A stretch of DNA of 25,652 nt, taken from contig CAMHEP010000004.1 of NCBI GenBank assembly GCA_946184195.1, positions 1 to 25,652 on the forward strand. The letters are read 5' to 3'. Source of the stretch: an uncultured Bacteroidales bacterium (GTDB lineage Bacteria; Bacteroidota; Bacteroidia; Bacteroidales; Paludibacteraceae). The position numbers and the translations under genes were made by a program. Shown piece by piece: positions 8,601 through 14,259 of this stretch. The notes below the pieces were generated by a model that saw nothing but the letters and a program-made list of their open reading frames with translations, was not told the DNA's origin and searched no databases. Every line of letters begins with the position of its first letter. Within the stretch, counting starts at the first letter, position 1.

Positions 8601-9622
8601 ATGATGGGGCCGGAGTCTATATCGTATATCTCCACCTTATCGACAATCTCCTGCGTGTTCTCTAATGCCTCGGGTATATCGCCGAAGATAGCTGCCATCT
8701 CGTCCGGCGTCTTCAGCCATTCCTGCTTCGTGTAGTGCAGGCGGTCCTCGTCGTCTACATAGTGGTTCGTGCTCAGACAGATAAGTCTGTCGTGCGCCTC
8801 GGCATGCTCCTCCTCAACAAAGTGACTGTCGTTCGTGGCAATCACTTTGATGCCGTATTTCTTAGCTAAAGCGATCAGTACGGGATTGACTTCCCGCTGT
8901 TTCTGATAGGTCTTCTGGTCTCCACCGGGTTTCTCTGTCTGATGGCGCTGAAGTTCTATATAATAGTCGTCGCCGAAGATACTCTTAAACCACTGTACCG
9001 CTTCTTCTGCCTCACGGTATACCCCTTGTTCAATCAGACTCTCTACATCCTGAACCGCTGCTCCGTTAGTGGATTGGGCAAGCGTACTGTTAGCCTTCAG
9101 TATCTTCTGCGGTAACTCACCTCCTAAACAGGCACTCGAGCAGATGATGCCTTCGTGGTAGAGCTCTAATAACTCTTTGTCGATACGGGGCGTATAGTTG
9201 AAGGCGTCTTCCATGAAGCCTTGGCTCACTATCTTGCATAGGTTCCTGTAGCCGTGCATGTTCTTGGCGAGCAGGATGAGGTGCCAACCGCTGCGGTCTA
9301 TGATATAACGTCGCCCCTCACCGCTGACTGCCTCCTCGTTGCTGCGGCTGTGACGCCCTCGACGCGCACAATAAACCTCGCATCCTACGATGGGCTTGAA
9401 CGGCACAAAACTCTCACCTGCCTTCTCCGACTCCTCCTTGCGCTTGCCGTTCACCTTCTTGCAATAGTCCAGTAGTTCCTTGATACCATACATATTGCCA
9501 TGGTCGGTCAATGCCACAGCCGGCATACCGACACGTAGACATTTGTCCACGATATCGGTCACCTTGGACATCCCGTCCAATACCGAGTATTGAGAGTGTA
9601 CATGTAGATGTGTAAAGTTCAT
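5630..9622 (-). CDS. dnaE: DNA polymerase III alpha subunit
   Basis: DnaE is the replicative polymerase. The 1330-residue protein has an N-terminal PHP domain starting MNFTHLHVHSQYSVLDG, with ALTDHGNMYG, GCEVYCARRG, SGWHLILLAKN and ATNDSHF (about 262-265). The palm carries RGSAAGSVVAY, the catalytic PDIDTDFDDEGRG (near 509) and the third acidic residue in LIKMDFLGLKT (near 684). A helix-hairpin-helix region follows, and then an OB-fold (IHFGGIVTSAEQL onward, about 1145-1215). The PHP metal ligands missing from the E. coli enzyme are present here. I chose ATG 9622, not the longer frame from 9727, because a promoter match at 9639-9670 lies between them and HLHVHS is the normal start. The antisense frames inside are shadows. 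Confidence 0.96.
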   Translation of the reverse strand: MNFTHLHVHSQYSVLDGMSKVTDIVDKCLRVGMPAVALTDHGNMYGIKELLDYCKKVNGKRKEESEKAGESFVPFKPIVGCEVYCARRGRHSRSNEEAVSGEGRRYIIDRSGWHLILLAKNMHGYRNLCKIVSQGFMEDAFNYTPRIDKELLELYHEGIICSSACLGGELPQKILKANSTLAQSTNGAAVQDVESLIEQGVYREAEEAVQWFKSIFGDDYYIELQRHQTEKPGGDQKTYQKQREVNPVLIALAKKYGIKVIATNDSHFVEEEHAEAHDRLICLSTNHYVDDEDRLHYTKQEWLKTPDEMAAIFGDIPEALENTQEIVDKVEIYDIDSGPIMPKFPIPEDFGTEQQYREKFTEQQLFDEFTRNEHGEVVLSEEEAKKKVKKLGGIDRLYRIKLEADYLEYLTRQGALKRYGEERCQNDEVLKERILFELHVMKTMGFPGYFLIVMDFIRAAREELGVSVGPGRGSAAGSVVAYCLHITDLDPLQYDLLFERFLNPDRISLPDIDTDFDDEGRGKVLDWVSQKYGETHVAHIITYGAMAAKSAIADVSRVQRVPLGRANEIKGFIPDPVRGFPDNIKDEKGKKPKVTLKNCYKYVPELKQLYAGGEPEIRSMLNYASQLEGTIRQVGIHACGVIIGADDLTKFAPLSSVEDKDLGKRVLVTEYDGHVVESVGLIKMDFLGLKTLTIIKECLKNIKKARGEDVDIDHISIDDPETYRLFQEGRTIAVFQFESAGMQKYMKELRPTVMGDLIAMNALYRPGPMQYIPSFIKRKQGLEPVTYDIPVMERYLKDTYGVTVYQEQVMLLSRLLANFTRGESDKLRKAMGKKQMAILQELKGKFMAGGKQNGHDEKILEKIWTDWEAFASYAFNKSHAACYSWVAYQTAYLKAHYPAEFMAANLTVSKDDIKEVTKFMDECKAMKISVLEPDVNESELNFTVNSKGDIRFGLGGIKGVGGGAVDAIIQEREKNGKYKDIFDFVERVNLQSCNKKTVENLALSGAFDCFEDIYREQLVATNSKGENVLDTIIRYGNLYQQDKAQQQNSLFGDLGATVEITKPELPKAERMNPIERLNIEKNLIGIFLSAHPLDEYAFEVKRLCDMTTTELQRFEGWRTPDSRTAAPEAEEGAEETSEAIDPNEWIAAHENQPIHFGGIVTSAEQLISQKGNPYGRYIIEDYNGSYRLTLFGQTFVTCSPLLQPNVYVYITGVIQQRGAGRQWFKPKPTAEAEYEFVVQQVELLKDAQDKHLDHITLRIPMENVSHGLADSLSEQLEENPGHVRLHVQLVDEKNRQRVPLTSQNRTVHVGKDFNHWLSQCEDEGLLQLVL

Positions 9623-9638
9623 AGCGCGAAATTTTCTG

Positions 9639-9670
9639 CAAAGGTACAACAAAAATTCCGAATGTACAAG
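9639..9670 (-). promoter_or_regulatory. Bacteroidota promoter for dnaE
   Basis: The minus strand reads CTTG (9670-9667), a 20-bp spacer, then TACCTTTG (9646-9639). Only 16 nt separate the -7 box from the ATG, so the leader is very short. Confidence 0.72.
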
Positions 9671-9718
9671 ATTTATTTTGTAAAAAAAACTATAACACTT
9701 ACCCCCACAACCATAGAA

Positions 9719-9766
9719 ATCTATCACTCTATCACTAAGGCATTAAGGCATTAAAGCACTCTATCC
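9719..9766. repeat. Low-complexity short repeats between dnaE and the cupin gene
   Basis: This short stretch contains ctatcact twice in succession, then aaggcatt, aaggcatt and aaagcact, and then ctatc again: imperfect 8- to 9-bp units. It lies between the divergent promoters of dnaE and the cupin gene. No function can be assigned. Confidence 0.5.
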
Positions 9767-9785
9767 CCCATAAATAGGATAATTA

Positions 9786-9817
9786 TTTGCATATTTGCGA
9801 AAAAACCGCTATCTTTG
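9786..9817 (+). promoter_or_regulatory. Bacteroidota promoter for the cupin gene
   Basis: TTTG (9786-9789), a 20-bp spacer and TATCTTTG (9810-9817). The in-frame TTG at 9815 lies inside the -7 box, so translation must begin downstream, at ATG 9836. Confidence 0.75.
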
Positions 9818-9835
9818 CAAAAAACTTTTGTCATT

Positions 9836-10195
9836 ATGGCACTACAATCTACAGAATTATTACGTGCCTCCCATAGTTGGGACGGCGCCACATTACCGGC
9901 TTACCCTTCTGCTCCGGCGGAATTGGTGGCTAATCGTATGGTCTTCCCCGTTGGCGAAAAGACGGGATGGCATCATCACACGGTTATTAACTTTGGTATT
10001 GTCGAGCAGGGCGATTTGACCATCGTGTGCCAAGACGGCAGCGAACACACTTTTCATCAGGGTGAAGCGTTGGTGGAGGTTGTCGGCACTATCCACAGAG
10101 GGGAGAATAGGGGAACGAAACCCGTGATTCTCAATATGTTCTATGCCTCTACACCGGGCGTGGACATCACTGTCCAACATCCGGAACTGGGATAA
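9836..10195 (+). CDS. Small cupin-domain protein
   Basis: This is a 119-residue single-domain cupin of unknown substrate. The first cupin motif is visible as TGWHHHTVINFGIVEQGDL, with three consecutive His that can bind a metal, then a Glu and a Gly at the usual spacing. The second motif, GEALVEVVGTIHRGEN, holds the fourth His. There is no signal peptide, so it is probably cytosolic. The SWDGATLPAYP opening resembles small stand-alone cupins often listed only as cupin-domain proteins. I chose ATG 9836 because the upstream TTG overlaps the promoter. It is monocistronic, with a promoter in front and a bidirectional-looking terminator 65 bp after the stop. It could be an enzyme such as an isomerase or dioxygenase, or a metabolite-binding protein. 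Confidence 0.85.
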   Translation: MALQSTELLRASHSWDGATLPAYPSAPAELVANRMVFPVGEKTGWHHHTVINFGIVEQGDLTIVCQDGSEHTFHQGEALVEVVGTIHRGENRGTKPVILNMFYASTPGVDITVQHPELG

Positions 10196-10260
10196 CCTGT
10201 AGTCCTCCGACTAATCCGACTTGTTAGACTCATTCGATAGGTTCAATTTGTCTGACCACG

Positions 10261-10290
10261 AAAAAAACGCTCCAATCGGCGTTTTTTTTT
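10261..10290. terminator. Intrinsic terminator between cupin and glycosyltransferase genes
   Basis: aaaaaaacgc (10261-10270) pairs with gcgttttttt (10279-10288) around an 8-nt loop; three G-C pairs sit on top of A-T pairs and a T run follows. The A and T runs on both sides could let it work in both directions. The end of its T run is also the -33 box of the next promoter. Confidence 0.75.
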
Positions 10291-10320
10291 TGCAGGTGTG
10301 CTTTTTTTTTACTACCTTTG
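10289..10320 (+). promoter_or_regulatory. Bacteroidota promoter for the glycosyltransferase gene
   Basis: TTTG (10289-10292), a 20-bp spacer and TACCTTTG (10313-10320). The -33 box is formed by the last T's of the preceding terminator. The ATG at 10345 follows the -7 box by 24 nt. Confidence 0.76.
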
Positions 10321-10344
10321 CACGCATAATTGATTAAAGTGGTT

Positions 10345-11313
10345 ATGGATATATCGGTTATAGTTCCCCTCTATAATGAGGCGGAGAGTCTGCCCAAACT
10401 ATACGAATGGATAGAGCGGGTGATGAACGAGAATGGTTTCTCCTATGAGGTTATTTTTGTGAACGACGGCTCTACGGATGACTCTTGGCGAGTGATTGAG
10501 CAACTCAAGTCGCTCTCGGGGCAACAGATGCGCCGGGGATTGGTTCGTGGCATCTGTTTCCGTCGTAATTATGGTAAGTCAGCTGCCCTTTATTGTGGCT
10601 TCAGGGCGGCTGAGGGAGAGGTGGTCATTACTATGGATGCCGACCTGCAGGATTCGCCGGACGAGATACCCGCTCTCTATAAGATGATTACCGAGGAAGG
10701 ATACGACCTCGTCAGCGGATGGAAACAGAAACGCTATGACAACGCACTGACCAAGAATCTGCCCAGTAAACTGTTCAACGCCACGGCACGACGCGTGACA
10801 GGGATACACCTGCATGACATGAATTGCGGACTCAAGGCATATCGCCGCGAGGTGGTTAAGAATATAGAGGTGTTCAGCGAGATGCACCGGTATATCCCCT
10901 ATCTCGCCAAGAATGCCGGATTTACCAAGATTGGTGAGAAAGTGGTGCAACACCGAAAACGCGAGTTTGGATCCTCTAAGTTCGGCATGAGCCGCTTCGT
11001 CAACGGCTATCTGGACCTTATGACGCTGTGGTTCCTTAATAAGTTTGGTAAGCAACCTATGCACTTCTTCGGACTCGTGGGCAGTCTTATGTTCTTCATC
11101 GGCTTTGTCGCTATATGTGTGGTGGGAGGTATGAAGCTCTATGCATTGCATCATGGCGTACATGCCATGCTCGTAGGTGTCAACCCCTATTTCCATATTT
11201 CTATTTTGATGATGATACTGGGCTGTATGCTCTTCCTCGCAGGCTTCCTCGGAGAACTCATCATTCGCAACTCACCCTCACGTAACGACTATCTCATTAG
11301 TAAGGAAATCTGA
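10345..11313 (+). CDS. Family 2 glycosyltransferase, polyprenyl-phosphate (DPM1/GtrB-like) type
   Basis: Proteins of this type transfer a sugar from a nucleotide donor to a polyprenyl phosphate at the inner membrane; the sugar is not known here. The 322-residue protein has the GT-A fold signatures ISVIVPLYNEAESLPKL at the N-terminus, FVNDGSTDDSW near residue 43 and MDADLQDSP near 95, with the DxD-type metal site. It also has the HDMNCGLKAYRREV stretch and the HRKREFGSSKFG loop typical of the family. Two hydrophobic helices follow, at about 236-262 and 277-302, placing the C-terminus in the membrane. I use ATG 10345; a TTG 15 bp upstream is less likely. The TGA overlaps the next ATG (TGATG), so the two genes are coupled. 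Confidence 0.9.
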   Translation: MDISVIVPLYNEAESLPKLYEWIERVMNENGFSYEVIFVNDGSTDDSWRVIEQLKSLSGQQMRRGLVRGICFRRNYGKSAALYCGFRAAEGEVVITMDADLQDSPDEIPALYKMITEEGYDLVSGWKQKRYDNALTKNLPSKLFNATARRVTGIHLHDMNCGLKAYRREVVKNIEVFSEMHRYIPYLAKNAGFTKIGEKVVQHRKREFGSSKFGMSRFVNGYLDLMTLWFLNKFGKQPMHFFGLVGSLMFFIGFVAICVVGGMKLYALHHGVHAMLVGVNPYFHISILMMILGCMLFLAGFLGELIIRNSPSRNDYLISKEI

Positions 11314-12644
11314 TGGCACATAGTTATTCCGACTTACGTAAATTGCGCGACGACATCGAGCGTCCGCTCGTGAATGGACTCATCTACGAAGCCCTGCCTA
11401 ATTTGCGTCGGTGGGCGATGGAGTCGGACTACGAACGATACGATGATAGGTTGAGGTCGATAGAGGATAACTACAACTATATCTTCCAACACTACTTGGC
11501 GGGCGATGACCCGGAACACGACGCACTGGTAGACAACCTCATTAGGCAGGCTCTAATCATTCTCGATGAGTTGTACGTCGATTTGCTCTATAAATACGAC
11601 CTGCTGCCTGCTACTGAACACTATGACCCGCAAACGCCTCTCACTTACGCACACTATTTCAACTATTGTCTGCGTCCGACAGATGAGGACAAGCAGGTTA
11701 TTCGCGATATCCTATCTGACCCGCAACCTTCTATGCTTGCCATGTGCGTAAGCAGTGGTGTCGCGGAATGCCTTGATATCGTCTGGAACGAGGAACTGAT
11801 GCTCATGCTCATCGAGGCGATCGAGAACCCCAACGACCAGATATCGTTCCAATGTATGTCCTTAGTACTCGGACTACTCATTGATTACGATGACCGTATC
11901 GACTTTTTCCACAACGTGCAGCAGACCTTCTGGGATAAGGTACAGGACGACCTCTCAAGACCGATGATTTTCCTTCGGATGATGGTCGAGAGCGTGGAAG
12001 AGTTCGATCACAAAACACTCTCGCAGGATATGCAGGCTAAGATATACGAGGAACTGCCTGACGAGGTCAGACAGATGCTGAGTGAGAAAAATGCCGACAA
12101 TCCCCGGCAGGCACTGAGCGACATGCTCAATGAACAGTCTGCCTACAAGGCAAGCGAGGAACATATGCGACGCGTACAAAACCTCCCCGGTACATGGCTC
12201 TACGAGGCGGTGGTGGGCTCCGATGAAGAGCAATTACGGGATATGGAGATGCGATACCTCAAGTCCGGCTCTATGGAACTCATGTGGCATCGGTTGGATG
12301 AGGCTGAGCAGATGCTCAAGCAGCGCCTCCGTAAACGAATGGCTACCCAACACCCTACCGATGCGCAGAAAAGACTCATCGCTATCGACCTCATGAACTA
12401 CGGACATTGCTGCTACGTGAATGGCGACAGAGCTATGGCATACGAGAACTATCGGCAGGCTATCGCTTGGATAGGCGAGGTACGCGAGTTCTTTGAGCGT
12501 TTCCACGAGGATAGACCGCACCTCATAGAGGCAGGACTGACAGAAAATCAGCTATTCTTAATGGAAGACCATCTGATACGTTACGGTATGCAGGTGGAAA
12601 AGAAGACTGAAACTAAAAAGCCACTCCCAAACCGGCGTCAATAA
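11313..12644 (+). CDS. Conserved-looking alpha-helical protein of unknown function
   Basis: I do not recognise this 443-residue protein. It has no signal peptide and no long hydrophobic segment, so it is probably cytosolic. It is rich in Asp, Glu, Arg and Leu and appears almost entirely helical. A segment at about 352-388 (LMNYGHCCYVNGDRAMAYENYRQAI) reads like one tetratricopeptide repeat. The middle part (DPQPSMLAMCVSSGVAECLDI onward) could be HEAT-like. It shares a base with the end of the glycosyltransferase gene (TGATG), which suggests coupled synthesis and a related task, perhaps as a scaffold for cell-surface sugar synthesis; that is inference from position only. Its last 32 bp overlap the convergent PagL-like gene. 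Confidence 0.8.
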   Translation: MAHSYSDLRKLRDDIERPLVNGLIYEALPNLRRWAMESDYERYDDRLRSIEDNYNYIFQHYLAGDDPEHDALVDNLIRQALIILDELYVDLLYKYDLLPATEHYDPQTPLTYAHYFNYCLRPTDEDKQVIRDILSDPQPSMLAMCVSSGVAECLDIVWNEELMLMLIEAIENPNDQISFQCMSLVLGLLIDYDDRIDFFHNVQQTFWDKVQDDLSRPMIFLRMMVESVEEFDHKTLSQDMQAKIYEELPDEVRQMLSEKNADNPRQALSDMLNEQSAYKASEEHMRRVQNLPGTWLYEAVVGSDEEQLRDMEMRYLKSGSMELMWHRLDEAEQMLKQRLRKRMATQHPTDAQKRLIAIDLMNYGHCCYVNGDRAMAYENYRQAIAWIGEVREFFERFHEDRPHLIEAGLTENQLFLMEDHLIRYGMQVEKKTETKKPLPNRRQ

Positions 12645-13971
12645 ACTCGGCACGCACACCGTGAGTCTTCAGTCCCAATTGGACGAAAAGGTGCTCCAGC
12701 ACGTGATATTTCAGCACAAACTGCATGTATAACCAGCCGTCCTGATAATTGCTGGCTTTTGTAAAATCGTATTGATAGAAGATACCGCGACTGAGCGGCG
12801 TGCCCGCTTGGTCTGCAGCTTTGGCTACGTCTTTCGGCTCTAAGTTCTTTACGGGGTCGTATAGGTAGAATCCTACGTGTATACCGGCAGTCAGCCTACC
12901 GATAATAAGTTCCGGCTGCATGCTTAATCCTATGCGGAAACAGTTCCATACATTGCTCTCTTTCAGGTACGTCTTGCCGAAATGGGTGATGGGCGCATCG
13001 GGGTTCTGCTTGCTATATTCTGCATTCACGGCGCTATAATAGCCGTCGTAGAAAGCATCTACGCCTCCTCCGATGCGGAAGATACTCAGCGGCACCCAGT
13101 AGGCGGCAGCCTTCAGACTCGCAGCACCGAAGAAAAGTTGCCCGTTGCGGTTGTCTCCATAATAGTTCTGCTTGATACCGCCCGTCGCACTCACCTCTAC
13201 CGCCCATGGCTTGTCTACGTCCTCGTAAAGCCGATGGGGTACACGCGTCTTAGGAGGACGGTAGCCGAAATGCTTAGCGTACATGTTGTAGATACCGGGC
13301 GTGAAACGTACACCCACCGAGGCGGAAGCCATGTTATACCCGCTATTAGGATGCATAACACTACCGTTGCTCACGTGAGTCCAGCCTCCGTTCACCGTGA
13401 TATCCCAACCGTAAGTGATGGGGAAGTCCATATAGAGCTCCAGTCCCAGATAGGCGTTCACTACACTACCGATCGACCAGTTCGCTACACCCTCCGCCTT
13501 GGTGTAAGGAGCGATATTGGCGGGTAGGGTATTGCGGTACGTCTTGGTGGCGAAAGCTAATCCCACTGCGGGACGAATACCGATGACAAAGTGTTTACTT
13601 GTATAGAAAGGGAAATTGATATAGCCGTACGTCCCGATGACATAGCCGAGCATCTTGTCATTGCCCATATGGAGCACCTTGGCGGCTACGCCTATCGAAG
13701 CGTTATTCCATTGCTGCAGACAGTTCCAACGACCCGTGGGAAGGAACTCCACGGCTACCTCGCCGCCCAATGGCATACGCCCTATCCACTGATCCACCTT
13801 GTCGTCCTTAATGAGCATCGCACCCACGCCGCTCACCCTATAAGCCAGCTCATAATGGGGCAGCCCTACATACCGGTTGGAACGACGGATGGGCATGTCG
13901 TCAGCTAAGAGAGAAAAAGGAATACTCATTAGGAGCACAAGGCAGATAATATGAAATAGAGTGCGTTGCAT
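12613..13971 (-). CDS. PagL-like acyloxyacyl hydrolase / lipid A deacylase, outer-membrane barrel
   Basis: PagL enzymes sit in the outer membrane and remove the 3-O acyl chain of lipid A. This 452-residue protein begins with a signal peptide, MQRTLFHIICLVLLMSIPFS, followed by LLADD. It then has barrel-like strands and the family motif H-x-S-N in GGWTHVSNGS (His199, Ser201, Asn202). The HPNSGYN tail after the motif is what I expect in Bacteroidota members. The protein is far longer than classical PagL (under 200 residues); the extra C-terminal half also looks like strands and ends GLGVAF. The third catalytic residue, a Glu about 12 positions after the Ser in PagL, is not seen there. Its promoter lies only 8 nt from the ATG. 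The 3' end overlaps the convergent gene by 32 bp. Confidence 0.72.
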   Translation of the reverse strand: MQRTLFHIICLVLLMSIPFSLLADDMPIRRSNRYVGLPHYELAYRVSGVGAMLIKDDKVDQWIGRMPLGGEVAVEFLPTGRWNCLQQWNNASIGVAAKVLHMGNDKMLGYVIGTYGYINFPFYTSKHFVIGIRPAVGLAFATKTYRNTLPANIAPYTKAEGVANWSIGSVVNAYLGLELYMDFPITYGWDITVNGGWTHVSNGSVMHPNSGYNMASASVGVRFTPGIYNMYAKHFGYRPPKTRVPHRLYEDVDKPWAVEVSATGGIKQNYYGDNRNGQLFFGAASLKAAAYWVPLSIFRIGGGVDAFYDGYYSAVNAEYSKQNPDAPITHFGKTYLKESNVWNCFRIGLSMQPELIIGRLTAGIHVGFYLYDPVKNLEPKDVAKAADQAGTPLSRGIFYQYDFTKASNYQDGWLYMQFVLKYHVLEHLFVQLGLKTHGVRAEFIDAGLGVAF

Positions 13972-13979
13972 TTCCGATG

Positions 13980-14011
13980 CAAAGGTACTGCATTTTTATG
14001 GCATATGCAAG
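13980..14011 (-). promoter_or_regulatory. Bacteroidota promoter for the PagL-like gene
   Basis: The minus strand reads CTTG (14011-14008), a 20-bp spacer, then TACCTTTG (13987-13980). The ATG at 13971 follows the -7 box after 8 nt, leaving almost no untranslated leader. Confidence 0.7.
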
Positions 14012-14111
14012 TAAAAATGCTGTTTTGTGCATTTTTTTCTGTTGATTTAGTTGCCACCTATATTTTCGACGAAGCGAACGCTTGTTATGTGGAAAAATGG
14101 ACACCCTTAAT

Positions 14112-14162
14112 GTTAGTTTGCGTAAAAAAATGACCTAAAAAAGTTAGTTTGCGTAAAAAAAT
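14112..14162 (+). promoter_or_regulatory. Pair of 20-bp direct repeats upstream of the LRR gene promoter
   Basis: The 20-mer gttagtttgcgtaaaaaaat occurs at 14112-14131 and again without change at 14143-14162. The start-to-start distance is 31 bp, three helical turns, so a protein could bind both on one face of the DNA. The second copy ends 10 bp before the -33 box of the promoter. These features suggest a regulator site, probably for an activator; no regulator is known. Confidence 0.7.
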
Positions 14163-14174
14163 ACGCGTGCGTAT
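14161..14174. repeat. Perfect short palindrome atacgc-gt-gcgtat
   Basis: Two 6-bp arms with a 2-bp centre adjoin the second 20-bp direct repeat and end at the -33 box. The word gcgta of the direct repeats recurs here and again at 14177-14180. It may be part of the same control region. Confidence 0.6.
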
Positions 14175-14204
14175 TGCGTAGATGCATTACTTTTTATAAT
14201 TTTG
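14173..14204 (+). promoter_or_regulatory. Bacteroidota promoter for the secreted LRR gene
   Basis: ATTG (14173-14176), a 20-bp spacer and TAATTTTG (14197-14204). The first base of the -33 box differs from TTTG, a weaker match that would fit a need for an activator at the adjacent repeats. The leader is about 50 nt and A/T-rich. Confidence 0.68.
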
Positions 14205-14259
14205 TGCGATTCTTTTTATAATTAAACTAACTAATATGTTTAACTAAAAACAAAACATT

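Noticed and set aside
9623..9727. Extended DnaE start at 9727
   Set aside because: The extension MIDFYGCGG onward crosses the dnaE promoter and is not part of the PHP domain.
10579..11196. 205-codon minus-strand frame inside the glycosyltransferase gene
   Set aside because: It is antisense to the conserved GT2 motifs, with no promoter or homologous look.
14112..14162. Target-site duplication or attachment site of a mobile element
   Set aside because: The two 20-mers are only 11 bp apart with no transposase or integrase gene between or near them; a regulatory role fits better.
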